Assembly (NCBI RefSeq): GCF_012848475.1
Contig: NZ_CP051666.1
Span: 1,449,501 to 1,513,500 of the forward strand
Length of the DNA stretch: 64,000 bases
From: Marinobacterium sp. LSUCC0821
Lineage (GTDB): Bacteria; Pseudomonadota; Gammaproteobacteria; Pseudomonadales; Balneatricaceae
Reading direction: 5' to 3'
The notes below the pieces were generated by a model, which saw nothing but the letters and a program-made list of their open reading frames with translations, was not told the origin of the DNA and ran no database searches. A program made the position numbers and the translations under genes. Each line of letters opens with the position of its first letter. Position 1 is the stretch's first letter. This document shows positions 31,401 to 39,027 of this stretch, piece by piece.

Positions 31401-32414
31401 CTAGCGCAGCAGAGCCACCAAAGTGAAACAGCTCAACTGGTGGACAACCTTGATGGGGCTCTTCGTTCAGCTGAAGAGCTAATTACTACAATTCTAGATA
31501 TCTCCAAACTCGACGCAGGGGCGTTGGAGCCTAACCTAACTCACTTCCACCTGCAGAACGTATTCACCAATTTGAATAACGAGTTCACTGCGATGGCGCA
31601 AGAGAAGGGCTTAGAGTTTAAGAGCATCGACTGTAAAGCTGTGGTGCACTCGGACCAGACGCTTTTACGCCGTATTCTGCAGAACTTCATCTCCAACGCT
31701 ATTCGCTACACAGGCAAAGGGCGCGTGCTACTTGGCGCGCGACACCGCGGCAATCACCTTGAAATTCAGGTGTGGGATACCGGTGTGGGGATTCCTAAGG
31801 ATAAAATAAACGAAGTGTTTGAAGAGTTTCGTCGCATCGACAATCCAAGACACTCTGAAGTTAAAGGTCTTGGACTGGGCCTTGCGATTACAGATCGTAT
31901 CGCAAAAATGCTTGACCATAAGTTACGTGTCGAGTCCTGGCCTACACAAGGCACCATGTTCAGTGTGCTAATCCCACTAGGTGATGAGACTCGTGCTGAA
32001 AAAGCGAAGCCTCAACAACGCGGCTGGATCCGTTCGAAAGGCCTTAATGGCATCAAAGTACTCGTCATTGATAACGAGCCTAAAATCCTCGAGGGGATGT
32101 CTGCTCTGCTGAATGGCTGGGCGTGTGAAGTTAAAACAGCTATCTCAGCAGAGGTTGCAGAAGCTGAAGTCGCAGGCGGGTTCATACCCGACATCATGCT
32201 AGTCGACTACCACCTAGGCGAGACAGATACCGGCATCATGGCCCTTAAACAGCTTGAGGGGCATGGCACCAAAGAGGTACCTGCGATCATCATCACAGCT
32301 GACCGAACCGATGAGGTTAAAGCGGAGATCGCAGAGTACGGCGCGATTCTACTGAACAAGCCAGTTAAACCGGCTGCTCTTCGAGCACTGATCAGCAAGA
32401 ACGTTTCGAAGTAA
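28491..32414 (+). CDS. CrbS-like hybrid sensor kinase with SSS transporter domain, STAC, PAS and receiver
   Basis: 1307 residues in the order: sodium:solute symporter-like membrane domain (about 1-510), STAC domain (about 550-645), PAS-like domain with a seven-residue-rich linker (about 645-765), second PAS/PAC (about 770-890), coiled coil, HisKA with phosphoacceptor His955 (ASHDLLQPLNA), HATPase (N box FISNAIRYTG, G boxes DTGVGIP and GLGLGLA), and a C-terminal receiver with Asp1239 (LVDYHLG) and Lys in LLNKPVKP. This is the layout of CrbS/MxtR/CbrA-type kinases; CrbS controls the acetate switch in vibrios. It is divergent from the ActP-like symporter. Its usual partner, a LuxR-type CrbR regulator, is not in the window. 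Confidence 0.88.
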   Translation: MLSGLTITLIALGYLGLLFAIAYVGEQSRAGKSLAGNPVIYSLSLAVYCSSWTFYGAVGRASSTGWEFLATYLGPTLVFIFAWRVIEKINRVSKQQNITTISDFISSRYGKSQTIAVLVTVIAVLGTIPYIALQLKAVAVSYNAIAPGASEAVGQGSDTALIVAIIMAVFAILFGTRDIDATEHHEGLVLAVAFESVVKLTAFLAIGFFVTYELFGGIQPTIATVQREMMGTSGFTNSIFAGSFLTEIVLALGATICLPRQFHVTIVENIRSRNLKVARWLFPTYLMLLALFVLPIATAGHILIPASNPFGPDSYVLTLPLHFGNDGLAAFAFIGGLSAATSMVIVAAITLATMVCNDIVIPVLLRIPKLRLAETKDLGALLLSVRRITIISLLLLGYFYYRILGDNGSLASLGLLAFVAAIQFLPSILGAVYWSEGNRYGAIAGLVSGFLLWLYTLVLPVIEGANLIPDTLRTDDLVPIWLSPTNILGLSNVDPLTHGVIWSLTINTLAYIVMSKLTRPRLVDRIQASAYVDSRRDPNSEPGRQTAPVTVSDLQMLAERFIGIRRTQQAFSSYWAQRKEEPQALGEKAVPELIQHTERLLAGVIGASSARIVMDSTLRGKDMQLGDVVAIVDEASQALRFNRTLLQSTIENVTLGISVVDQKFRLVAWNQRFVDMFDYPDELIVVGRPIEEIIRYNAIHGEYGFSGRSVDEQVKQRMSYLLAGEPHAFERYRPNGQVMEVRGNPMPDGGYVNTYMDITEHKRVEEALRESEQNIRVYTDNVPVMITYLDPEQNFLFVNKAFADGVGIDRHNIAGTPSYKIFSTDQYELRQPFVRRVLNGERVKFEAILPTQDDEHRYAELTMIPHIGEYGDVLGYFTLYQDITERRNAEIALQETNENLEKRVLERTQALSLVNKELRKENTVRALMEDELRQAKSDADAANLGKTRFLAAASHDLLQPLNAARLFTSALAQQSHQSETAQLVDNLDGALRSAEELITTILDISKLDAGALEPNLTHFHLQNVFTNLNNEFTAMAQEKGLEFKSIDCKAVVHSDQTLLRRILQNFISNAIRYTGKGRVLLGARHRGNHLEIQVWDTGVGIPKDKINEVFEEFRRIDNPRHSEVKGLGLGLAITDRIAKMLDHKLRVESWPTQGTMFSVLIPLGDETRAEKAKPQQRGWIRSKGLNGIKVLVIDNEPKILEGMSALLNGWACEVKTAISAEVAEAEVAGGFIPDIMLVDYHLGETDTGIMALKQLEGHGTKEVPAIIITADRTDEVKAEIAEYGAILLNKPVKPAALRALISKNVSK

Positions 32415-32423
32415 TCAAAGATC

Positions 32424-32471
32424 AACATCGGGGTCAGAGTAGTCTAATAAGACTACTCTGACCCCGATGTT
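32424..32471. repeat. REP-like palindrome, copy 1
   Basis: Perfect inverted repeat with 22-base arms (32424-32445 and 32450-32471) and loop AATA. The core arm is GGGGTCAGAGTAGTCT. It lies between the convergent CrbS-like and nadE genes. Two other copies with the same core lie at 34228-34265 and 46337-46372. No T run follows on either strand, so it is not a standard intrinsic terminator, though such a stem could still stop or stabilise transcripts. Confidence 0.9.
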
Positions 32472-32540
32472 CTGTAGGAACCTACCCGCAGGGTCGGTGA
32501 CCAAAAAGTTCTCGGCACCCCTTTGGGGAACCTCCCACAA
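32472..32540. repeat. Accessory hairpin-rich segment next to palindrome copy 1
   Basis: Contains short stems (GTAGG/CCTAC, GGTC/GACC, CCCC/GGGG) and a 24-base block at 32511-32534. That block matches, at 19 of 24 positions, the reverse complement of 34314-34337 on the other side of nadE. Together with the palindromes it forms a degenerate inverted repeat around nadE. Confidence 0.6.
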
Positions 32541-32544
32541 AAAG

Positions 32545-34173
32545 CTAAACTCCAGCCTTCCAACCCGAAGTGATTGGATAGCGGCGATCACGACCGAAAC
32601 CACGCTGGGTAATACGAGGTCCGATAGGCGCCTGACGACGCTTGTACTCGTTGATATCGATCAGACGAATCACACGCAAAACATCGGCTTCGTTGTAACC
32701 CTTCGCGATAATCATCTCTGCACTGTAGTCGTGCTCGACATACATCTCGATAATCGCATCAAGTTGATCGTAATCAGGCAGGCTATCTTGATCTGTCTGG
32801 TCTGGACGCAGCTCAGCTGAAGGTGGACGAGTTATCACGCGTTCAGGAATCACAGGGCTAATTTCATTACGGTAACGACAGAGACGATAAACCAGAGTCT
32901 TAGGAATATCTTTTAAGACACAGAATCCACCCGCCATATCTCCGTAAAGGGTCGAGTAACCTACGGCAGTTTCAGATTTATTACTGGTGGTCAGAACCAA
33001 CAATCCCTTCTTGTTCGAGATGGCCATCAACATTACACCACGACAGCGGGCCTGTAGGTTCTCTTCAGTTGCATCCAGCCCTGCGCCTGAAAACTCGTTA
33101 GAGAGCTGCGACATAAAGGCTTCGTAAGTTGGTTCAATTGAGATCACTGAGTGTTTAATACCCAGAGCCTCTGCCTCTAAAGCCGCATCTTCAACACTAA
33201 TTGATGATGTATAACGGAAAGGCATCATCACACACTCAACACGATCTTTACCAAGTGCATCAACTGCAACCGCAGCCGTTAACGCAGAATCGACCCCACC
33301 AGAAAGACCAAAAATCACACCTTTAAAGCCATTCTTATTGATGTAATCACGCACGCCCATAACCAGCGAATCATAAACCGCTTTCTCAATAGAGGGCTCA
33401 GCAGCGGATGCTTGATGCGGCACTACGCTGCCTGAATCAAGCTCAATAGTAACAAGGTAAACACCCTCTTCATGATGCGGCGCGAGGTAGGCAAGCTCAC
33501 CCTCAGAGTCGACAACCTGTGAACCACCATCAAATACCAACTCGTCCTGCGCACCCACTTGGTTAACATAGATAACGGGGGCATTGGCGCTTTTAGCTCG
33601 AGCAGATATCTCATCAGTGCGCTCAGTTGTTTTGCCCATGTGATAAGGCGAGGCATTCGGCACTAGAATAGCTTTAACGTTCTGTTGCGCCTGTCGTGCT
33701 GTTGGCTCAACTTCCCAGATATCCTGACAGATCTGCAGCCCTAATTTGTGACCTTTAAACTCAAACACACCATCGTTTGAATGCGGTTCAAAGTAGCGCA
33801 GCTCATCAAAAACACGGTTGTTAGGTAGATGCTGCTTAGCGTATTTAATGACAACCTCACCGTTATGGATAACTGCGGCCATGTTACGCAACTCACCATC
33901 GAACTCGGCAGGGTAACCAACCACCATAGCCACATCAGTCACTTCTGACTTCAGACGTGATAGTGCCTCATCGATACGGCGTTTTAAACTTGGACGAAGC
34001 AGCAGATCCTCTGGTGGATAGCCCGTAAGCGACAACTCAGAAAAGAGCACCATATCCACCCCACCCTGCTTAGCAAGCTGGTTTGATGTATCAATAATTT
34101 TCTGTGTGTTACCTGGAATATCGCCCACAAGGAAATTGATTTGAGCTAGTGCAACGACAAGTTGTTGAGACAT
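32545..34173 (-). CDS. nadE: Glutamine-dependent NAD+ synthase
   Basis: Last step of NAD synthesis: amidation of nicotinic acid adenine dinucleotide using glutamine. 542 residues in two domains. The N-terminal nitrilase-type amidase has the triad Glu46 (FSELSLTG), Lys113 (AKQHLP) and Cys149 (LQICQDIWE). The synthetase domain has the PP-loop SGGVDSAL (about 291-298) and the TSNKSE segment near 395. All catalytic residues are present. It is flanked on both sides by copies of a REP-like repeat in opposite orientation, and it stands alone between the convergent CrbS-like gene and the end of the pilin operon. Confidence 0.95.
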   Translation of the reverse strand: MSQQLVVALAQINFLVGDIPGNTQKIIDTSNQLAKQGGVDMVLFSELSLTGYPPEDLLLRPSLKRRIDEALSRLKSEVTDVAMVVGYPAEFDGELRNMAAVIHNGEVVIKYAKQHLPNNRVFDELRYFEPHSNDGVFEFKGHKLGLQICQDIWEVEPTARQAQQNVKAILVPNASPYHMGKTTERTDEISARAKSANAPVIYVNQVGAQDELVFDGGSQVVDSEGELAYLAPHHEEGVYLVTIELDSGSVVPHQASAAEPSIEKAVYDSLVMGVRDYINKNGFKGVIFGLSGGVDSALTAAVAVDALGKDRVECVMMPFRYTSSISVEDAALEAEALGIKHSVISIEPTYEAFMSQLSNEFSGAGLDATEENLQARCRGVMLMAISNKKGLLVLTTSNKSETAVGYSTLYGDMAGGFCVLKDIPKTLVYRLCRYRNEISPVIPERVITRPPSAELRPDQTDQDSLPDYDQLDAIIEMYVEHDYSAEMIIAKGYNEADVLRVIRLIDINEYKRRQAPIGPRITQRGFGRDRRYPITSGWKAGV

Positions 34174-34227
34174 AGTGCGCTTAGAAGTCTTTAAATTAAT
34201 CAGAATGCCAGAGTATACCGAGATGGA

Positions 34228-34265
34228 CGGGGTCAGAGTAGTCTTATAAGACTACTCTGACCCCG
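34228..34265. repeat. REP-like palindrome, copy 2
   Basis: Inverted repeat with 17-base arms (34228-34244 and 34249-34265) and centre TATA, giving an uninterrupted palindrome. The core matches copy 1 exactly (GGGGTCAGAGTAGTCT). It lies between nadE and the upstream pilin gene, 54 bases before the nadE start, so it may also influence nadE transcription. Confidence 0.9.
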
Positions 34266-34313
34266 AGGATGATCGAGTCAAAACGGTCTTGCAATAAACG
34301 GGTGGGTCCATTT

Positions 34314-34356
34314 AAGGTTTCCCAAAGGGACGCCGACAGATTCTACTCTGATCCCG
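34314..34356. repeat. Degenerate half-copy of the REP-like element overlapping the pilin stop
   Basis: 34343-34356 matches the right arm of the palindrome at 13 of 14 bases (CTACTCTGATCCCG against CTACTCTGACCCCG). 34314-34337 matches the accessory block of copy 1 on the opposite strand at 19 of 24. The half-arm supplies the last codons and the TAG stop of the pilin gene. Confidence 0.65.
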
Positions 34357-34837
34357 AAGATTGGCAGTGACTTGGTAGATATTCACTTGGGATAAAAGAA
34401 CTGTCTGAATCATCACTGATACAGCGCCAGCTTGTTGGAAAATCAGGATTGATAGCGCGAAGAACCAAACGGCGACCATCCAGTTGATCGATGTTGGCGA
34501 TGGATACCCTTATCTCGCCTGCAGAGTGACTCCACCAGGCATTTTTCACATAGTCGGAGTTATCACCAAAGAAGTTGTTTGGCACCCCTAACTCTTTAAG
34601 CGCTGAACTCCAGTGCAGCCCTGCAAGGCCTGATGTCCCACCGTTAATGATTGCATAATCAGCAAGCGCGAGTTTAAGTTGATGTGTCGCCGCAATGGCA
34701 TCTGTGATCTTCGCTTTTATGACGAAGGTTTGATACGAAGGGAGCGCCACGCCAGCGAGCACGCCGATGATCGCCACCACGATCATCAACTCGACCAACG
34801 TGAAGCCACCCATCCTTGGGATTGGCTTCTTTTTCAT
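34343..34837 (-). CDS. Type IV major-pilin-like protein
   Basis: 164-residue prepilin. Short basic leader ending in Gly11, then mature Phe12 and the hydrophobic helix FTLVELMIVVAIIGVLAG with the conserved Glu at +5. The C-terminal domain carries a possible D-loop disulfide, Cys139-Cys158. PilD-type peptidase should process it after Gly11. The start has AAGGAGGAG upstream. It is the last gene of the pilin operon, 27 bases after the giant pilin. Its last five residues (SSGSE) and stop codon fall on a degenerate REP-like arm, so the original C terminus may have been altered. It could be a major pilin or another minor pilin. Confidence 0.85.
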   Translation of the reverse strand: MKKKPIPRMGGFTLVELMIVVAIIGVLAGVALPSYQTFVIKAKITDAIAATHQLKLALADYAIINGGTSGLAGLHWSSALKELGVPNNFFGDNSDYVKNAWWSHSAGEIRVSIANIDQLDGRRLVLRAINPDFPTSWRCISDDSDSSFIPSEYLPSHCQSSGSE

Positions 34838-34864
34838 TTTCTCCTCCTTGAGAAAAGCTACTAA

Positions 34865-36883
34865 TCAAGGGTATGAAGCTGTTACAGATGTTCCACTAAC
34901 ATTGGTAATTGTCACAGTTATATTTGTAGCTCCATCCAACAAAATCGAATCACTTGTATCTAATGATGTTGGAGCATCACATGATAAGGTCACCGTTTTG
35001 CCATTTTTCTTCCACGAAGCAGTAGAGTCTGTACACGCATAACTCACACTATCCACAACAATGTACTCGACATAATCTGCCAGATCATATGTCGTACCAG
35101 TATTATTGGTCATTACGACAGTATAGGTGCCTAGTGCCGGGGTTTCTCCGCATGACGCTCCGCTTGCAATTACGGAAACGGTTGCCCCCGATACGGATCC
35201 ACTGATTGATGGGAAGGTTTGCATACCACCACTCGGCGCACAAATAGAGTAATTCGCATCAGAAATGCTGTGAGTAATTGACCCACTCCAAGTGGCTCCA
35301 GAGGCAGCAATAACAGAGCATAAAAAGCTAGAACTAGTATTGGTACAAATTGGCTCACTCGTACAACTCAAGTTACCGTTACCATCTCTTATACAGTTGT
35401 TAATTACACCAGTAGGAAACTGACTTGTAGCTGTTGAAACCAAAGGAGATGTTAAGGCTTGAGAAATAGTTCCAGAAATTGAGTAAATAGAAGCGCTCGT
35501 GACAGCACCTAGGGAACTAGGAATATTCGCTGGACAACTAAAGGCTCCATTAACTTCAAGACAGACAAAGTCACCATTATTTCCGGTAAAACTTGTAAAT
35601 GCACCTGAAGAAGCGCCACTTGTTCCTGGGAAGTGTCCAGCGTAGCTCGGTATAGTGACTGTACTTAAAACAGTTCCACAAGTGGTATCCAGTTCGGCCG
35701 ATGAGGGATTGCCTCCGGGCTGTTTCTCTAGCACGAAATCGTGGTTCCCATCGCCAATTACCAGTTGCTGTCCTGCCTCAGCAAGCCCATACCCATAAAC
35801 AGCACCCTCAGCTAGCCCCTGCGCGACATAGAGTAGATTACCCGAGCTGTCAGCTTCGTAGCCACTACCTGCAACAACAGCAAGACCATATCCTCGGTAC
35901 TCACGTTTATCGTCCAAAGGCTCGATCCAGTTAGGATGCCTACTCAGGTCTGTTCCATCATCAATCTCATTAGGATCACCTACACACTGGTTACGATAGG
36001 TGTCAGATTCGGACACAACATCATACAGGACATCAATATTTCCGTACCATCCAGCGCCGAAAAAGCAACGATACTCCACGAACCAATCACTACTTCCAGG
36101 GATAGTATGCGCATCACTTCTCGGGCATACACCGGTATCTGATGCTCGAACAACAAGATCATTAAAGCTAGTTGAGGGAATATTGGTTGAACTGAAATCA
36201 ACATAAACAACACCACGTATTTCCGAAAAGGCATTCCCGTTATATGTCAAAAGTTCATATTCAATCGGATTAGAAGGATCAGTATCATCCGTATAGACTA
36301 ACTTAACTCCACCGCCCTCGCTTTGCTGAACTGAGACAACTGAAATTTGGTCTCCCGTCAGGGTTACAATGTCGGGGAGATTCCCGCCTGGAGCATCATC
36401 ACCATACTGCGCACCACCCGTTGGAGGGGTTAGCGCATATGGGTTACCACCCGCCTCTGCGTCGCCATTTCCACCCTGGGCTTTAGAGTCAAACATGTCC
36501 TCCACAATCACCGTATTGAGTGTCACAGATCCTTCATACCAACTTACTGTTATGGATGCGTCAGCCAGGCTAGTTCCAGATATCGCAGACCAAACCACAT
36601 CACCGCTTAGCGTGTAGTTTTCACGAGTACCTGAAACCGATGTGCTGACGGGCCACACAGGTTCATCAGATATGATCGAACTCAATGAGTAAGAAGCAGC
36701 GTAGCCTCTAAGTACTTCAATTTCCTTTTGGGCAATTGATATAGCCTCAGATTCAGACTTAGCCTTAGAGGACTCGCCGATCATATTAGAGGTAAACAAA
36801 GCTATACCCAGCAATCCAACGGCTGAGATAACAAGGGCAATAATCGCTTCGATTAAAACAAAACCTCTTTGAGAGAAATTCAT
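34865..36883 (-). CDS. Giant PilV-like modular prepilin
   Basis: 672 residues with a PilV-type class III prepilin N terminus (RGFVLIEAIIALVISAVGLL, Glu at +5) and a first pilin-like domain of about 150 residues. About 500 residues follow that are rich in Ser, Thr, Gly and Asn, strand-forming, and contain 14 cysteines (an even number). Ordinary PilV is about 160-200 residues. No PilY1 vWA or beta-propeller signature was recognised. ATG at 36883 has GGAGGG seven bases upstream and overlaps the previous stop (TGATG); the frame also opens at a TTG two codons earlier. It sits where pilY1 often sits in minor pilin operons. The C-terminal modules are not recognised; a tip adhesin role is inference. 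Confidence 0.8.
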   Translation of the reverse strand: MNFSQRGFVLIEAIIALVISAVGLLGIALFTSNMIGESSKAKSESEAISIAQKEIEVLRGYAASYSLSSIISDEPVWPVSTSVSGTRENYTLSGDVVWSAISGTSLADASITVSWYEGSVTLNTVIVEDMFDSKAQGGNGDAEAGGNPYALTPPTGGAQYGDDAPGGNLPDIVTLTGDQISVVSVQQSEGGGVKLVYTDDTDPSNPIEYELLTYNGNAFSEIRGVVYVDFSSTNIPSTSFNDLVVRASDTGVCPRSDAHTIPGSSDWFVEYRCFFGAGWYGNIDVLYDVVSESDTYRNQCVGDPNEIDDGTDLSRHPNWIEPLDDKREYRGYGLAVVAGSGYEADSSGNLLYVAQGLAEGAVYGYGLAEAGQQLVIGDGNHDFVLEKQPGGNPSSAELDTTCGTVLSTVTIPSYAGHFPGTSGASSGAFTSFTGNNGDFVCLEVNGAFSCPANIPSSLGAVTSASIYSISGTISQALTSPLVSTATSQFPTGVINNCIRDGNGNLSCTSEPICTNTSSSFLCSVIAASGATWSGSITHSISDANYSICAPSGGMQTFPSISGSVSGATVSVIASGASCGETPALGTYTVVMTNNTGTTYDLADYVEYIVVDSVSYACTDSTASWKKNGKTVTLSCDAPTSLDTSDSILLDGATNITVTITNVSGTSVTASYP

Positions 36884-37965
36884 CACCAATCCCTCCAGGT
36901 TCCAACTACCGCTGTAGCTCCACTTTCGTCACCAAGATTATTGGTGTAAGTAGAGTCAAATATGACAGTAAAGCCGCCATTACCTAAATCGATATCCCCC
37001 TGAACGATAACACTACCGTTAAATTGTGCGTTACCGTTTGCCTTGTTGATATCGCCGGTTACAAACAATAACCCATAAAATTCAACATTACTGTTTACCT
37101 CAAAATCACCATCAATGATCAATACTTTGGGCGCAAGCGGGCTTCCCAATGATAAATTAGGCTTGATCGTTGCATTTGAAGCACTTGTTAAACAGACTCG
37201 CGCCCCTGCCAAATCGGCTGCAGCTTGAACATCAGATGTAGCGTCTACATCTATGAATGAATCACAAAAATCAGCAACCGTGTCACCCAAAAAAGCCCTT
37301 TGAAACTCAGAACTTGTTAGCCCAGCTAAATTAGGATCACTATCAACTATATCGCCGCCCCGATAATCCTTATTAGATGCTGTAATACAACTACCACTGG
37401 TTTCATTATCACATTTCGGATAACCAGGCGCGGGAATCGTTGTAGTCGCACTGCCGCCGAGTGAAACCTGATCACCACTCCAAATATTTAGGTTTCCTTG
37501 GGTGTTAGTAATGTCTAAGTTTCCGCTTGCTGTCATCACTCCACCGGCAACTACAGAAACCTCTGGAAGATCTAATTTAGCGAAACCGATTAACATACGA
37601 ACTTGTCGTTCGACAGATAGATCATCGCTAAATCCTTTAGCGTATAGAAATACATCATCTCCACTGGATGCCCCCCAGTAGCTCCATCTAGCTCCAGCAG
37701 CATTGGATCCAGAAGCCGCAGAGGCTATAGCGGGTAGCTCACCTGAACGTCTAAATGAATCTATGCCCACTGCAAGCCCAGACTGAGCGGCCTCAAATGC
37801 GGCCAATGCTCTCATTTCATCTGCCACGATCTGCTTTTCACTCAAGATTGCAGAGGAAATTGTGAATGCCGTTATTGTGGTAATTAACAACAACACTAGG
37901 ACGGTCACTAAGGTCGCAACCCCTCTCTGTTTGTGTTGGTTATTTTGGGAATGGAAGTACATCAT
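36883..37965 (-). CDS. PilX-like minor pilin with long beta-rich C-terminal domain
   Basis: 360 residues. The N terminus fits the PilX_N family: basic leader then RGVATLVTVLVLLLITTITA, followed by the EMRALAAFEAAQSGL segment in which PilX proteins carry conserved Ala/Glu. The C-terminal 200 residues contain short repeated strands (SGNLDI, QGNLNI, DGDFEV, TGDINK, QGDIDL) suggestive of a beta-solenoid. PilX of Pseudomonas is about half this length. The start overlaps the pilW stop (TGATG). Confidence 0.8.
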   Translation of the reverse strand: MMYFHSQNNQHKQRGVATLVTVLVLLLITTITAFTISSAILSEKQIVADEMRALAAFEAAQSGLAVGIDSFRRSGELPAIASAASGSNAAGARWSYWGASSGDDVFLYAKGFSDDLSVERQVRMLIGFAKLDLPEVSVVAGGVMTASGNLDITNTQGNLNIWSGDQVSLGGSATTTIPAPGYPKCDNETSGSCITASNKDYRGGDIVDSDPNLAGLTSSEFQRAFLGDTVADFCDSFIDVDATSDVQAAADLAGARVCLTSASNATIKPNLSLGSPLAPKVLIIDGDFEVNSNVEFYGLLFVTGDINKANGNAQFNGSVIVQGDIDLGNGGFTVIFDSTYTNNLGDESGATAVVGTWRDW

Positions 37966-38576
37966 CAATTCACAACCACATTATTAGGGATAAGAATTGA
38001 AACCGACTTAGTACCGCTAGTAATACCTTTGTGATCTTTGGCAGTGACTGTCATCTCAACTTTTCTAGTATAGGAGGTTGTACTGCCCGTAGTGTGAGCA
38101 TCAATATTCAAATTAAATAAAAGTGACTCCACTAAAACGCTATTAGTGCTACTAAACTCTTCCCAGCCAGTGGTTGAAGCACAGGCTGCTGTTGCTGTTC
38201 GGGCAAACCAAAGCTTTTGCAGATCTAATTTAAAGCCACGAAACTCATTATCATTCTGTACCCCGTCTGCATTGACATCATAACCATATAAAATACAGGA
38301 ACCGGAGATAGAAATACCTGCACTGCTGCTAGCTTGGTATGGATTTGCTCCCGAATTTGCGAAGTATCCATGGCGTCGAATTTCACCAGACATTGTATCT
38401 ACCAAAATACCTAACTCACGATTTAGCTGCGTCGATGCGAGGGTAGATTGACTGACTGTATAGATCTTCAAATAGAGAAAAAGCGCACCAGAAAGCACAA
38501 TCAAACCTACAGCCATGCCGATCATCAGTTCGATTAACGTAAAGCCGCTTTGCTTTTGAGTTGCAGTTTTATCCAT
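37965..38576 (-). CDS. pilW: PilW-like minor pilin
   Basis: 203 residues with the class III prepilin motif QSGFTLIELMIGMAVGLIVL (about residues 10-29), matching PilW closely, and the downstream block TQLNRELGILVDTMSGEIRRHGYF typical of PilW. ATG at 38576 overlaps the preceding stop (TGATG); the frame also opens one codon earlier at a GTG. A component of the minor pilin priming complex of type IV pili. Confidence 0.88.
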   Translation of the reverse strand: MDKTATQKQSGFTLIELMIGMAVGLIVLSGALFLYLKIYTVSQSTLASTQLNRELGILVDTMSGEIRRHGYFANSGANPYQASSSAGISISGSCILYGYDVNADGVQNDNEFRGFKLDLQKLWFARTATAACASTTGWEEFSSTNSVLVESLLFNLNIDAHTTGSTTSYTRKVEMTVTAKDHKGITSGTKSVSILIPNNVVVN

Positions 38577-39022
38577 CACTCAATTACAACCATTTGATTT
38601 TCAAAAATCTTTAGCGTTTTAACATCACCATTTTCGCCCGTAATTTCTACACTCACATTTGTTGCAACCAGTGCAGGCATAACAAAAATTGATGTAACAC
38701 CGGTAGAGACGGTGACACCACTAAAATCCCTACCGTGTGTATAAAGCAAACTTGTCGCACATGTAGCATCACTCGTAGTAGAAACAAAGGCACACCAATC
38801 GCCTGAATCATCTTCAATCTTGAAATAGCGAGTGTCGTTATTAGATACCGATTGGCGTTTCGCCATTAACGCTTGTGCATAGATAGCCTGAGATGCGCCC
38901 GTCAATCGCTCACTGAATATATGATTTTGATACGCAGGTATTGCGATAGCAGCAATTATTCCAATAATTGCGATCGTCACCATTACCTCAGTGAAAGTAA
39001 CCCCTTTTTCCCTATTGAGCAT
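38576..39022 (-). CDS. FimT/FimU (GspH)-like minor pilin
   Basis: 148 residues. Leader MLNREKG, then VTFTEVMVTIAIIGIIAAIAIPAYQ with Glu at +5, and a GspH-type C-terminal domain with the cysteine pair in DWCAFVSTTSDATCA. The ATG at 39022 gives a short typical leader and lies five bases after the pilE stop; the longer frame to 39043 would use a TTG overlapping pilE. FimT and FimU cannot be told apart from the sequence alone. Confidence 0.82.
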   Translation of the reverse strand: MLNREKGVTFTEVMVTIAIIGIIAAIAIPAYQNHIFSERLTGASQAIYAQALMAKRQSVSNNDTRYFKIEDDSGDWCAFVSTTSDATCATSLLYTHGRDFSGVTVSTGVTSIFVMPALVATNVSVEITGENGDVKTLKIFENQMVVIE

Positions 39023-39027
39023 AAACT

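Noticed and set aside
32415-32544. Short open frames across the repeat region between the CrbS-like gene and nadE
   Set aside because: They run through palindromic and antisense sequence, lack ribosome sites and resemble nothing known.
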